Source: Anaerolineae bacterium (GTDB lineage Bacteria > Chloroflexota > Anaerolineae > Aggregatilineales > Phototrophicaceae). From it: a stretch of 64,000 nt of DNA. The translations under genes and the position numbers were made by a program. The DNA is taken from contig JAJEGA010000025.1 in the NCBI GenBank assembly GCA_022820125.1, forward strand, positions 1 to 64,000. The letters are read 5' to 3'. This document shows, in pieces, positions 8,754 through 17,542 of the stretch (positions are counted from its first letter, which is position 1; the number at the start of each line of letters is the position of its first letter). A model generated the notes under the pieces. It was not told the origin of the DNA and did no database searches. It saw only the letters and a program-made list of their open reading frames with translations.

Positions 8754-10131
8754 TAACGAGTTCCTTACGTCGGCGTCGGATAGCTGCCTTTGCCATTGTA
8801 TGAAGATCGCCGCTGATGTCGCCCATAAACTTCTCGGGCCAGTTTGAGATTTGACCGAAGCGGTCAATGTCCACCTTGTCAATCGTCGCGCCATCTTCGC
8901 CCGGCTGGCAGTAGTACATCTTGATGTTTTCCGGCTTGGCGAATGCAGGCGACGCTTCGGCAACGCGCCGCTGCAATCGCCGCACGATGTGTTCGCTGTG
9001 GCTTTCGACGATGAGTTGCAGGTTGCGCTTTTCCGCTACTTCCAGCAGCAAATCCGCAAGCGCGGCTTGGGCGTTGGGGTGGAGGTGGAGTTCCGGTTGT
9101 TCCAGCAGGATGATCGACTTTTCGGGCGCGGACATCAGCATCGTGATGACTGGCAAGACTTGAGACAAGCCGAAACCGACATCAAGCAGCGCGCTTTCAA
9201 CATCGTCAATCTTGACAAGAACTTCGTAGAATCGGCCGGGACTACCTGCCTCCTTAATAGTCAAGTCCTGTGTCAAGTCAAGCTTTTGGAGCCAGGCGGC
9301 GACAACGTCTTTAAGCCGGCCATCATCGCGCGCCGACGAAACAAGCGCCGCAAAGGTGTCGGATCCGTCAGGCTCTGCGACTTCGGTTTTTCTCTGGCCA
9401 GTCCATTGATAGAAGCGGCGAGGATACTGACGCAAGGGTCCGAGGTAGCGTATCTTGTCCGCTATATTTTCAAATGAGCCTGAAAATTGAGGTTCGAGAT
9501 TTTGATTGCCGTCTGTGATATCGCCGAGTCGCACGTTAAGCGGGAGAAAATAACAGTTGATGGGAGAGATGGGAAGAGAGACAGGGTTTAATTCTTCCAC
9601 TACCGCATCTTCGTCCACGATGGGGTACATGATGTGAAGCGAATCTGAGTGGGCGACGCGGTAACTTTCAGGACCGAGACGTTCCAACTGTATAAAGCAG
9701 TTGAATTCTTCGTCTCCACATGCGCTATAGCCCAGATGATCCACCACTATATCATTCTCCCACCGCCAGGAAACCGAATGCTCCAAAGTTATGCTGGGTC
9801 CGTGACGGGGATTGCGATACGCTGATCGAGACTTGAAGACAGAGTTGACCTTGGTGTCCCATGCAAGATTCATTCCTATCGGTTGGTCTTGGTCATGCTC
9901 GAGCACTAAATCTTGATAACTGCCCAAATCTACATGGTCACGCGGGCCGCCTCCAAAGTTTAGATGCTGGCTAGGGTCTCGGCTCGCGACCGTCTGCTTC
10001 AGCATCAACAAGGACTGCAATATCGCTGTCTTGCCTGAACTATTCACCCCGAAAAGCAGCGTGATCGGCGCCAGCTCAATGTCTAGCGCTTTCCAGCACT
10101 TGAAATTCGACAGCCCGATTCTGCGAAGCAT
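8746..10131 (-). CDS. AAA/ABC-like ATPase of module A (DUF3696-type C-terminus)
   Basis: A 461-residue ATPase of the SMC/OLD/RecF-like group. The N-terminus 'RRIGLSNFKCW' leads to Walker A GVNSSGKT (28-35). Walker B with 'LLEQPELHLHP' lies near residue 340, and 'VESHSEHIVRRLQRRV' near 375 carries the histidine switch. The end ('ISNWPEKFMGD') resembles the DUF3696 region found in AAA ATPases of defence-related loci. ATPases of this build act in Septu, PARIS and OLD/Gabija-type immunity. I prefer the ATG at 10131 over the one 27 bases upstream: a TATAAT box at 10161-10166 leaves almost no leader for the longer form, and GAGAG precedes 10131. The homologue is at 30824-32185. Confidence 0.85.
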   Translation of the reverse strand: MLRRIGLSNFKCWKALDIELAPITLLFGVNSSGKTAILQSLLMLKQTVASRDPSQHLNFGGGPRDHVDLGSYQDLVLEHDQDQPIGMNLAWDTKVNSVFKSRSAYRNPRHGPSITLEHSVSWRWENDIVVDHLGYSACGDEEFNCFIQLERLGPESYRVAHSDSLHIMYPIVDEDAVVEELNPVSLPISPINCYFLPLNVRLGDITDGNQNLEPQFSGSFENIADKIRYLGPLRQYPRRFYQWTGQRKTEVAEPDGSDTFAALVSSARDDGRLKDVVAAWLQKLDLTQDLTIKEAGSPGRFYEVLVKIDDVESALLDVGFGLSQVLPVITMLMSAPEKSIILLEQPELHLHPNAQAALADLLLEVAEKRNLQLIVESHSEHIVRRLQRRVAEASPAFAKPENIKMYYCQPGEDGATIDKVDIDRFGQISNWPEKFMGDISGDLHTMAKAAIRRRRKELVSG

Positions 10132-10160
10132 GATGGTTTCTCTCTCGCCAAGCTGCATTC

Positions 10161-10166
10161 ATTATA
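10161..10166 (-). promoter_or_regulatory. Possible -10 box of module A
   Basis: A perfect TATAAT on the minus strand, 30 bases upstream of the chosen ATPase start and preceded by an AT-rich run. No good -35 hexamer stands 16-18 bases upstream, so the call is tentative. Confidence 0.4.
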
Positions 10167-10211
10167 GCAAAAAGAAAGTTGAGGCAGAACGGAGGAGAGG
10201 TTGAAGCTCGC

Positions 10212-11753
10212 CTACCTGCCGATAATCTCCTGCGCGTCCTCGCCCACAGCGACCAGCACACCCTGGGCAATCCGGCCATCGCCGCGGCGCGCGATCCGAT
10301 CCTCGGGCAAGCCCATCAGCGCTGCCAGATACTTCGCCGTCCAGTTGTAGCGGCCATATTCGTGGATTTCCGTCAGGCGGCGCCCGTTGGTCACATCATT
10401 GCCAATATCATCTATCCGTACCCCTTTGGCGACCAGCCAGTCGCGCGTGTCGCCCGCCAAACCGATCACATTCGTCCCGTTGTAAACGTAGACCGGCGGA
10501 TTCTCCTCATCGGCGCGCGCTTTCAGCTGCGCAAGCGTCAGCTGCGGCTGGGCGTAAAATGTCTCAAAAATGAGATCGCGAATGGCGGCGAAATCGGGAT
10601 ACAAGACTTGATCGCCTTGCGGGCTCAAGCCGGGATAGGCGTAGAATTTGTCAATTACGCGGTAGCGAATATCTTCGCGCTTGATCTCGCTCATCAGATT
10701 AAACAGGGCGACGATCTCGGCAAGTTCCAGATTTGTGCGATAATTCCCCTGCAGCGCTTCCCAAAGCGTAAACGCTTGCGACATAAGATTGATGATGCCG
10801 CCCGCGTTTAACACCTCCGCCCGCACCGCGTCCAGCGCCTGCTGCTGACGCCTTGCGCGATCGAAATCGCCATCCTCCGTCGCGCGCGTACGGGCATACT
10901 GCAGCAAGGTCTCGGCATCCATCCGCTGCTCGCCGGGTTCAAACTGCACGTGGATCGTCCCGTAGCGATCATCGGGATAATCGGGATCGTCAATCCACTC
11001 GGTCACGGTCACCGGGACGCCATTCGGCGCAAGAATATCGACGATGGTGGTGAAGACATCAAAGTTGACCAGCAGGTATTTGTCCACGCGCACGCCGAAA
11101 TTCGCCGCGACCGTCTCCATCGCCAGCGCCGGACCGCCGCCACCGGGATAAGCGCTGCCATCGCCGATGAAATTCGCCGTGTTGATTCGGCCCTGTTCAA
11201 AGCCGGGGATATCCACCCAGAGATCGCGCGGCAGAGACAAGACGCCCACGGTCTTGCGCGCCGGATTGACGCTAAGCAGCATCATCGTGTCCGTGCGGAA
11301 TGGCCCGGGGTCGTCAGTCGCGCTCCGCTGATCAATGCCGAGCAGCAGAATCTGAATCTGACGCGGGTCGGTGACGCGCGGCAAGCCGGCGCCCGGTTCA
11401 GTTGTCGCCTTCGCGATAGGCGGCGCGGCAGTCGCCAGCGGCTGTTCAGCGACCGCAATAGTTTCCGGCGTCATCGTGGGCGGGCGGGCTGTTGGCATCG
11501 CTGTGGTTAGCGGCGTAAGAATGAGCAGGGGCGCGTTCAAAAGCGCAAGATCACGCTCGGCGCGCGCGTCTTGGCAACGGCCGCCGATGGCGCAGCGCAG
11601 GATCAAAAGCGGATCATCAACCGCCATGCCAGCCGCGTTTAAGTCAACCACGGTCTGCTGCGCCAGGCTGAAGCCCGTCAGCGAGCACATGAAAGTCAAT
11701 GCGATGAATGCGAAGCAAAGCATCAGAGCGGCCAAACAGCCGGAAACGCGCAC
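10212..11753 (-). CDS. LytR-CpsA-Psr (LCP) family glycopolymer transferase with LytR_C domain
   Basis: A 513-residue membrane-anchored protein. A hydrophobic anchor (about 5-30) is followed by a Pro/Thr-rich spacer. The LCP domain spans about 130-310, with 'ILLLGIDQR', 'RTDTMMLLSVNP', 'LSLPRDLWVDIPG' and 'YARTRATEDGDFDRARRQQ'; the conserved arginines and aspartates of the pyrophosphate-lipid site are present. A LytR_C-type domain lies at about 425-510 ('PVYVYNGTNVIGLA'). LCP enzymes move glycopolymers from lipid carriers to peptidoglycan. The gene is monocistronic, with its ATG at 11753. It stops about 80 bases beyond the ATPase start of module A, on the same strand. Confidence 0.9.
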   Translation of the reverse strand: MRVSGCLAALMLCFAFIALTFMCSLTGFSLAQQTVVDLNAAGMAVDDPLLILRCAIGGRCQDARAERDLALLNAPLLILTPLTTAMPTARPPTMTPETIAVAEQPLATAAPPIAKATTEPGAGLPRVTDPRQIQILLLGIDQRSATDDPGPFRTDTMMLLSVNPARKTVGVLSLPRDLWVDIPGFEQGRINTANFIGDGSAYPGGGGPALAMETVAANFGVRVDKYLLVNFDVFTTIVDILAPNGVPVTVTEWIDDPDYPDDRYGTIHVQFEPGEQRMDAETLLQYARTRATEDGDFDRARRQQQALDAVRAEVLNAGGIINLMSQAFTLWEALQGNYRTNLELAEIVALFNLMSEIKREDIRYRVIDKFYAYPGLSPQGDQVLYPDFAAIRDLIFETFYAQPQLTLAQLKARADEENPPVYVYNGTNVIGLAGDTRDWLVAKGVRIDDIGNDVTNGRRLTEIHEYGRYNWTAKYLAALMGLPEDRIARRGDGRIAQGVLVAVGEDAQEIIGR

Positions 11754-11850
11754 ATGAACTCCGTTTCGTCGCTAGAATTTCGCGCCAAGCAGTCGCGGAT
11801 TATAGCATGGGGTCCCGCCGCTGCCGCCCCACGTCTTGGCTGCGCTTTGA

Positions 11851-12393
11851 TCAGCGCAGGCTGCGGATATACTGCGCCGCATCAGGCACATGAACTGGCA
11901 GGTGACGATACAACGGGCGCGGCGGCAATACCATGATGCCTTCAATCATGCCGCCCAGATCCGTCGCTTCCGCCATTGGGAACGAGGACGCGCCCCGCCA
12001 GTCGGCATCGGGCATCGCGCCCATCTCCCGCTCAAGCGCTTCGCTCACCGCCCGATACTCGTCCAACTGCTCCGCCAGGCTGAGGCGGGCGCGGTCGGCG
12101 ATGCCGCCATAATGGATTTCGCGCCCGCGCCGCGGATCCCGGACCGCTTCAATCGCCCAATGCTCGCGGCCCCGCCGCCATTCGCCAATCGCCTCAACCG
12201 TATAGACTTCATAACAAATGAGATGCGCCAGCAGGTCTTTGAACGAGCATTCTTGATCGTAGTACATGCCGTGCTGAATCGTGCCGCGGCGGGTCATCTC
12301 TTCGTCGCTAAGCGCGTCTATCAGCGCCGCCACCGCCTGATGCTCAATCTGCAGCAGGCGCAGCGCCTCGGCGCGCTCGACTGTGGCTCGCAT
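11851..12393 (-). CDS. DinB-like / ClbS-DfsB-type four-helix protein
   Basis: A 180-residue mostly helical protein. 'LRLLQIEHQAVAALIDALSDEEM' and 'SFKDLLAHLICYEVYTVEAIGEW' match the helices and the first metal histidine of the DinB / DfsB (DUF1706) group, whose members bind metal and act as thiol-dependent transferases or as protective hydrolases such as ClbS. The C-terminal 'YRHLPVHVPDAAQYIRSL' could supply another histidine. The ATG at 12393 is preferred over one 24 bases upstream because AAGGAGCG stands 5 bases before it. Substrate unknown. Confidence 0.72.
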   Translation of the reverse strand: MRATVERAEALRLLQIEHQAVAALIDALSDEEMTRRGTIQHGMYYDQECSFKDLLAHLICYEVYTVEAIGEWRRGREHWAIEAVRDPRRGREIHYGGIADRARLSLAEQLDEYRAVSEALEREMGAMPDADWRGASSFPMAEATDLGGMIEGIMVLPPRPLYRHLPVHVPDAAQYIRSLR

Positions 12394-12773
12394 TTTTCGC
12401 TCCTTATCGCCATTCACTCCGCTTCAGTCTACTCGAATCCGCAGCCGCTTACGAGCCTCGCCCGCCTCATCAGCGATCTGTAGGGGCGAGACTTGTCTCG
12501 CCCGCATGGTTCCTAAACCATGCCCGCCTCGCAAGCGATCTGTAGGGGCGACTCGCCGAGACGCCCGAACTTGACGAGCATAGGACATGGGCATTTCAAC
12601 GAAACGCCCCTACTTTGCCACATAACCCCTGCATTGCCCCATAATATGTTGCATGACTTGCTTCAACATACTTCTGCGTTTGTGTTCAACATCACAGCGC
12701 TGACTCCAACCTGTCAAAATCCCGCGACAGTGGTTACACTCGTGGCGTCTAAGCATATAGTTGAGGCGCCCCC
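12394..12773. other. Intergenic stretch with three GGGGCG palindromes
   Basis: No gene in these 380 bases. Hairpins lie at 12479-12505 (upper stem AGAC/GTCT) and 12541-12568 (imperfect ACTC/GAG), with a half-copy at 12592-12612 ending in CGCCCCTAC. A separate palindrome (GCATGGTT-CCT-AAACCATGC) lies at 12504-12523. The stretch separates a leftward gene from gatC, so promoters for both are expected here, but none is convincing. Confidence 0.6.
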
Positions 12774-13073
12774 TTGGCGGAAACCATACTTTCAGCCGAA
12801 GACGTCCGCGCCATTGCCGATCTGGCGCGGCTCGAATTGAGCGATGACGATGTCGCCCGTTATCAGCGGCAGCTCTCCGCGATTCTGGGTTATTTTCAAA
12901 AGCTGGAAGAGCTGGATACCTCGCGCATCGACCCCACGTCCTCAGTGCTGCCATTAAGCAGTGTCATGCGCGCTGATGTGGCCGGCGCCCCGCTGTCGGT
13001 TGATGAGGCAATCGCCAACGCGCCCGACAGCGATGGCGAGCAATTCCGCGTCCGCGCCGTGCTAGACCGCTAG
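12774..13073 (+). CDS. gatC: Asp-tRNA(Asn)/Glu-tRNA(Gln) amidotransferase subunit C
   Basis: A 99-residue GatC, the small stabilising subunit of the GatCAB amidotransferase that forms Gln-tRNA(Gln) or Asn-tRNA(Asn). The family pattern is complete: 'AEDVRAIADLARLELSDDD', 'YQRQLSAILGYFQKLEELDT', then 'LRADV'-like 'VMRADVAG' and the C-terminal 'FRVRAVLD'. The start is TTG at 12774, with GAGG about 8 bases upstream. gatA and gatB are not adjacent; the next gene, 15 bases downstream, is a nitrilase. A GatA-like amidase and a nitrilase are unrelated, so the pairing is probably only operonic. Confidence 0.9.
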   Translation: MAETILSAEDVRAIADLARLELSDDDVARYQRQLSAILGYFQKLEELDTSRIDPTSSVLPLSSVMRADVAGAPLSVDEAIANAPDSDGEQFRVRAVLDR

Positions 13074-13088
13074 CGCGAGTCCTGCGCC

Positions 13089-14027
13089 GTGTCCGAACCC
13101 ATCCGCGTCGCCCTCATCCAGGCTCGTCCAGTCTATTACGACCTGGGGCGCACTGTCGCCAAAGCGCTGTCGCTGATCAGCGAGGCGGCAGGCCAGGGCG
13201 CGCGGCTTGCCGCTTTCCCCGAGACTTTCTTCCCCGGTTATCCCGCCTGGCTCGATTACGCGGTCGACTACGCCCGCTGGGATCATCCGCCCACCAAGCG
13301 GCTTTACGCGCGCCTCGCCGCCAACAGCCTGGCGATCGACAGCCCCGAGATGCAGGCGCTGCGCGATCAGGCGCGGGAGCGGAATATCGTCCTCGTGCTG
13401 GGCGTCAACGAACGCGTTCCCAGCGGGCGCGGCAGCCGCAGTCTTTACAACAGTATCGTCACCATAGATGCCGATGGCGTCATCCTAAACCACCACCGCA
13501 AGCTGCGTCCCACCTATACCGAGCAGCTCGTCTGGGCGCAGGGCGATGGCGCCGGCTTGAGCGCGGTTGATACCGCAGCCGGTCGCATCGGCGGTCTAAT
13601 CTGCTGGGAACACTGGATGCCCCAGGCGCGCCAGGCATTGCACATCAGCAGCGAGTCGATCCATATCGCCTTGTGGCCCGCCGTCAAAGAGATGCACCAG
13701 ATCGCAAGCCGCCACTACGCCTTTGAGAGCCGCGCCTTCGTGCTCGCCGTCGGCGGCATCATGCCCGCCGCTGACTTTCCCGCGGAGCTTGACCTGCCGG
13801 AAGCGCTGCGCGCGCAGCCGCATGCCAACCTGCTGAATGGCGGCAGCGCCGTCATCGGCCCCGATGGCGCTTACCTGGTCGAGCCGGTCTATGACCAGGA
13901 GAGGATTCTCTACGCCGACCTTGATCTGAGGCGCATCGCCGAAGAGCAGATGACGCTCGATGTCACCGGCGGTTACGCCCGCGATGACATCTTCAGCTTT
14001 GCGGTGAATCGCAATCGCATTCGATAG
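13089..14027 (+). CDS. Nitrilase / carbon-nitrogen hydrolase
   Basis: A 312-residue nitrilase-superfamily enzyme with the Glu-Lys-Cys triad visible: E45 in 'AAFPETFFPGYP', K138 in 'HHRKLRPTYTEQLVW' and C172 in 'GGLICWEHWMP'. The 'RPTYTEQLVW' and 'CWEHWMP' forms are those of true nitrilases (branch 1), which hydrolyse nitriles to acids and ammonia, rather than of amidases or NAD synthetase domains. The GTG start lies 15 bases after gatC and co-transcription is likely. Substrate (aromatic or aliphatic nitrile) cannot be told. Confidence 0.88.
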   Translation: MSEPIRVALIQARPVYYDLGRTVAKALSLISEAAGQGARLAAFPETFFPGYPAWLDYAVDYARWDHPPTKRLYARLAANSLAIDSPEMQALRDQARERNIVLVLGVNERVPSGRGSRSLYNSIVTIDADGVILNHHRKLRPTYTEQLVWAQGDGAGLSAVDTAAGRIGGLICWEHWMPQARQALHISSESIHIALWPAVKEMHQIASRHYAFESRAFVLAVGGIMPAADFPAELDLPEALRAQPHANLLNGGSAVIGPDGAYLVEPVYDQERILYADLDLRRIAEEQMTLDVTGGYARDDIFSFAVNRNRIR

Positions 14028-14553
14028 ACATGAGGGGCGGGATGTCAAGTCGCCTTTTGCCCAATCTTTTGTGTATACTTGGGCGAGCCGCCGGCTCGCC
14101 CGTACAAACAGTAGTGATATTTTTTCATGACTTACTTTCACTTACTTTGAAGTAATTCCAATAAAGTAATGCAAAATATAAGGGACGTTGTAGGGGTGTC
14201 TCGCTGAGACGCCCTCTTTCCCAGCCACGTTTTTTGGGCGTTTCGCCGAAACGCCCCTACAGGTCAGTAATTTGCATGACTTATCTGGTGTTACTAAGAG
14301 TACAGAGGAAAACGGGCGACCCAATGGGTAGCCCCTACGCGAACTGTCCGGTATTGGATTTGCTGGGTCGGCATCGCGCCTCAGTGTCCACTGAGTTCCC
14401 TCGTTTCCGTTGTGGTGAAAATGTGCGACGCAAGCGTTCATCTTGCGTAAATGGATGTAGCGCGGTTAACATTGATTGTAACGATTAAACTTTGGATACC
14501 TGCCCGGTACGAATAGGCATGTCCGATGTCATCTGAAATGGAACATTAAACGC
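14028..14553. other. Repeat-rich intergenic stretch
   Basis: No gene in 526 bases. GGGGCG-type hairpins lie at 14081-14106 (AGCC/GGCT), 14189-14214 (TGTCTC/GAGAC) and 14236-14261 (TTTC/GAAA, reverse orientation). The last two sit inside a small inverted-repeat element at 14151-14295, listed separately. The rightmost 200 bases have no recognisable structure and must carry the promoter of the TPP enzyme gene. Confidence 0.6.
14151..14295. mobile_element. MITE-like element with 22-bp imperfect inverted ends
   Basis: The left end starts AGTAATTCC and ends GTAATGC (14151-14172). The right end (14274-14295) is its reverse complement at 16 of 22 positions, opening GCATGACTTA and closing TTACT. Inside, two GGGGCG hairpins face each other. 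The ends match those of the element at 21458-21623 and less closely 54973-55173, so this is one family of small non-coding elements. No transposase is encoded, and no clear target duplication was seen. Confidence 0.6.
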
Positions 14554-16188
14554 ATGAAAGTCGCTGACGCCGTTGCCAGAGTTCTAAAAGCCGAAGGCGT
14601 AGAGATTCTCTTCGCCTATCCGGTGAACCCGCTGATTGAAGCGGCGGCAAAACTGGACATCCGCCCGATCATCGTTCGGCAGGAGCGCATTGGGCTCCAC
14701 ATGGCCGACGCGCTGAGCCGCGTGACCTCCGGCGAAAAAATCGGCGTGTTCTGCATGCAGAGTGGTCCTGGTTCCGAAAATGCCTTTGGCGGCGTCGCGC
14801 AAGCCTATGGCGATTCGGCGCCAATCCTCGTGCTGCCGGCGGGCTACCCCCGGGGCATCGGACAGATTCAGCCGAATTTCAGTTCCGCCCTGAACTTTCG
14901 ACACGTCACAAAATCCTGCGAGCAGGTCACCCTGCCCGAAGCCGTGCCGGAAGCGATGCGGCGCGCTTTCACCCAAGTCCGCAATGGCAGACCGCGCCCG
15001 GTGTTGGTGGAATTCCCGTCCGATCTTTTTGCCGAGGAGATCCCCGATTCCTTTGATCCGACGCCGGCGCCGCTTCTGCATTACGGGCCTGACAGCGCGT
15101 CGATTGACGCCGCAGCCGAGGCGCTGCTTGCCGCCGATTGCCCCCTAATATACGCCGGGCAGGGCGTGCATTACGCCAAGGCTTGGGATTCACTAAAAGA
15201 ATTGGCAGAGTTGCTGGCCGCCCCGGTGACCACGAGCTTGGCTGGCAAAAGCGCCTTCCCCGAAGATCATGCCTTGGCGCTGGGTTCCGGCGGGCGGGCA
15301 ATCCCAAAACCGGTTCATCACTTCTTGCATAAAGCCGATCTGATTTTCGGCATCGGCTGCAGCTTCACGCGAACCAGCTTCGGCCTCAATTTCCCCGCTG
15401 GCAAACGGGTGATTCACGCGACCTTGGACCCAGCCGACATCAATAAAGATCTTCCCGTTGAACACGCGCTGGTTGGCGATGCCAGCTTGATATTGGACGC
15501 GCTGGTCGATGCCGTCCGCGAGCGATCTGAGAGCGCATCCGACGAGCGCATGGCGTCTCTCACTGCGGAAATCAGCGCCGTCAAAGCGGAGTGGCTTGAG
15601 CAGTGGAAGCCGAAGCTGACTTCGGATGAGGCGCCGCTCTCGCCTTATCGCGTCATCTGGGATTTGCTGCATACGGTTGATGTGAAAAACACGATTATCA
15701 CGCACGATGCCGGCAGCCCGCGTGATCAGCTGTCTCCCTTCTGGCAATCCGTCGCGCCATTGAGCTATATCGGCTGGGGCAAAACCACCCAGCTCGGTTA
15801 CGGTCTCGGGCTGGCGATGGGCGCCAAGCTTGCCAAGCCCGACGCGCTTTGCATAAACGTCTGGGGTGATGCCGCTATCGGTTTCACCGGCATGGACTTT
15901 GAAACGGCTGTGCGAGAACGCATCCCGATTCTGTCGGTGCTGTTCAACAATTTCTCGATGGCGATTGAGATCCCGATTATGCCCGTATCCACCGAGAAAT
16001 TCCGCAGCACCGATATCTCGGGCCACTACGCCGATATGGCAAAGGCTTTTGGCGGCTACGGCGAGCGCGTCGAATCGCCTGATCAAATTATTCCGGCGAT
16101 CAAGCGCGGCATCCAAAAAACGCGGGAAGGCATTCCCGCGCTGCTGGAATTCATTACGGCGAAAGAGACGCGGATTTCGACCTTCTAA
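14554..16188 (+). CDS. Thiamine-pyrophosphate enzyme, acetolactate synthase-like
   Basis: A 544-residue TPP-dependent enzyme with all three domains: the Pyr domain with the catalytic glutamate (E44, 'VRQERIGLHMADALSR'), the central domain, and the PP domain with the cofactor motif 'GDAAIGFTGMDFETAV' closing in 'LFNN'. In most relatives the motif begins GDG; here it is GDA. Members include acetolactate synthase, benzoylformate decarboxylase, oxalyl-CoA decarboxylase and sulphoacetaldehyde acetyltransferase. The sequence does not let me choose, and no regulatory ilvN gene is adjacent, which argues against plain branched-chain biosynthesis. ATG start; monocistronic. Confidence 0.82.
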   Translation: MKVADAVARVLKAEGVEILFAYPVNPLIEAAAKLDIRPIIVRQERIGLHMADALSRVTSGEKIGVFCMQSGPGSENAFGGVAQAYGDSAPILVLPAGYPRGIGQIQPNFSSALNFRHVTKSCEQVTLPEAVPEAMRRAFTQVRNGRPRPVLVEFPSDLFAEEIPDSFDPTPAPLLHYGPDSASIDAAAEALLAADCPLIYAGQGVHYAKAWDSLKELAELLAAPVTTSLAGKSAFPEDHALALGSGGRAIPKPVHHFLHKADLIFGIGCSFTRTSFGLNFPAGKRVIHATLDPADINKDLPVEHALVGDASLILDALVDAVRERSESASDERMASLTAEISAVKAEWLEQWKPKLTSDEAPLSPYRVIWDLLHTVDVKNTIITHDAGSPRDQLSPFWQSVAPLSYIGWGKTTQLGYGLGLAMGAKLAKPDALCINVWGDAAIGFTGMDFETAVRERIPILSVLFNNFSMAIEIPIMPVSTEKFRSTDISGHYADMAKAFGGYGERVESPDQIIPAIKRGIQKTREGIPALLEFITAKETRISTF

Positions 16189-16229
16189 TTCGTAAAGGCA
16201 GTCCCATTCTGTAGGGGAAGGGAAATATC

Positions 16230-17432
16230 ATGATTTCACGTAGAACGGCGACCACCTTCAACCTAACGGTTATCCTGATCCTGGGCGGCTTGTTCTTGGC
16301 GGCAGCCAGCGAATCTCCGCCGCGCCAGCTCCCGCCCGCTGAATTTGTCCTCGACGGCACGAATCAGGGCCAGCCGGATAGCACGCGCGTGGCTCCGGTT
16401 TACCGCGCCGCGCCCACCGGCAATTGGGTAATCCACTACGACCCGAATACGCCTCTTAGCGAAAAATGGGAATATGTGCATCGCATCGGCGGCTCAATCG
16501 TTGAGCGCCTCGACGCCTTGGAAATCTGGGTCGTCGATGTGCCGGACGCATTCGGCAGCGGCGACTTCACCTTCGACAGCGATGTCGAGCTGGTCGAGCA
16601 AGACTTCGTCGTCAGCGTCCAGGTCGATTATCCGCCAAATGATCCCGACTTTGATCGCCAGTGGGCGCTGCCGCATATTCAGGCGCAGCAAGCTTGGGAT
16701 CAGATGGGCGAGCTCAAAGACGTCACCGTCGCCGTCATCGACACCGGCGTCTGCATGAGCCACGAGGATCTGGTGGACCGCGTGCTGGACAATGGCTACG
16801 ATTTCGTCGATAACGATGATGACCCGGAAGATGTCTTCGGCCACGGCTGTTCGGTCGCCGGCATCATCGCCGCCAACACCAACAATGGCATCGGCATCGC
16901 TGGTTTCGCGCCCAACAGCTCGATCCTGCCGGTGCGCGTCCTTGGGCCCAGCGGCAGCGGCTCCATGGCTGATGTCGCCGCCGGCATCGTCTACGCCGCC
17001 GATAATGGCGCCGATATCATCAACCTCTCGCTCGGCAGCATGGTCGGCTCGCAGGTGACCGAAGACGCCGTCAATCACGCGGTCGGCAAGGGCGTCACCG
17101 TCATCGCGTCAGCTGGCAACAGCGGCGGCGCCCTGCCCGGTTTCCCCGCCCGTTATGAGAACGTGGTCGCTGTCGGCGCGATTGATCCAAATGGGGCGCG
17201 CAGCAGCTTCAGCAACAAAGGGGGCGATATCTGGGCGCCGGGACGTGATGTGCACACGATCTATCTCGATGACGGCTACAAAGCGCTCAATGGCACCAGC
17301 TTCTCCGCGCCTTATGTGGCGGCGATGGCGGCTCTGCTAGAAGGCATGGGGCAACAGTTGCATCTCGATGGCGGCGACATGACCTGGACCTGCATGAGGC
17401 AAGGCGCCTGCGAGATCGTGCCCGGCAGCTAA
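16230..17432 (+). CDS. Secreted subtilisin-like serine protease (S8)
   Basis: A 400-residue exported protease. An N-terminal hydrophobic segment (about 12-27) is followed by a propeptide-like region to about residue 130. The catalytic triad is clear: D171 in 'VAVIDTGV', H205 in 'HGCSVAGIIAA' and the serine near 357 in 'NGTSFSAPYVAAMAALL'. The family's HGT is HGC here. The product stops shortly after the catalytic serine helix, so no extra C-terminal domain is present. The ATG is preceded by GGGGAAGGGA. Probably extracellular protein degradation or maturation of surface proteins. The gene converges on the sigma factor gene. Confidence 0.9.
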   Translation: MISRRTATTFNLTVILILGGLFLAAASESPPRQLPPAEFVLDGTNQGQPDSTRVAPVYRAAPTGNWVIHYDPNTPLSEKWEYVHRIGGSIVERLDALEIWVVDVPDAFGSGDFTFDSDVELVEQDFVVSVQVDYPPNDPDFDRQWALPHIQAQQAWDQMGELKDVTVAVIDTGVCMSHEDLVDRVLDNGYDFVDNDDDPEDVFGHGCSVAGIIAANTNNGIGIAGFAPNSSILPVRVLGPSGSGSMADVAAGIVYAADNGADIINLSLGSMVGSQVTEDAVNHAVGKGVTVIASAGNSGGALPGFPARYENVVAVGAIDPNGARSSFSNKGGDIWAPGRDVHTIYLDDGYKALNGTSFSAPYVAAMAALLEGMGQQLHLDGGDMTWTCMRQGACEIVPGS

Positions 17433-17460
17433 CATTATCATCAATCAATCTAAACGAATC

Positions 17461-17487
17461 TGTAGGGGCGAGCCTTGGCTCGCCCGC
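17461..17487. repeat. GGGGCG-type hairpin repeat
   Basis: TGTAGGGGCGAGCC-TT-GGCTCGCCCGC, a perfect palindromic stem lying between the converging protease and sigma factor genes. The position fits a transcription-end hairpin, though no T-run follows. Confidence 0.8.
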
Positions 17488-17542
17488 TTTCGTATCCTTA
17501 CCGGCGATGAAAGCTCCCCGAAGGTCAGTGTCTTAGCGACCC

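Noticed and set aside
12479-12612. Possible CRISPR array from repeated TGTAGGGGCG units
   Set aside because: Units are palindromes with variable stems and irregular spacing, dispersed over the window, with no spacers of constant length and no cas genes.
15193-16116. 307-residue open frame antisense to the TPP enzyme
   Set aside because: Shadow of a conserved gene; no family marks and no ribosome binding site.
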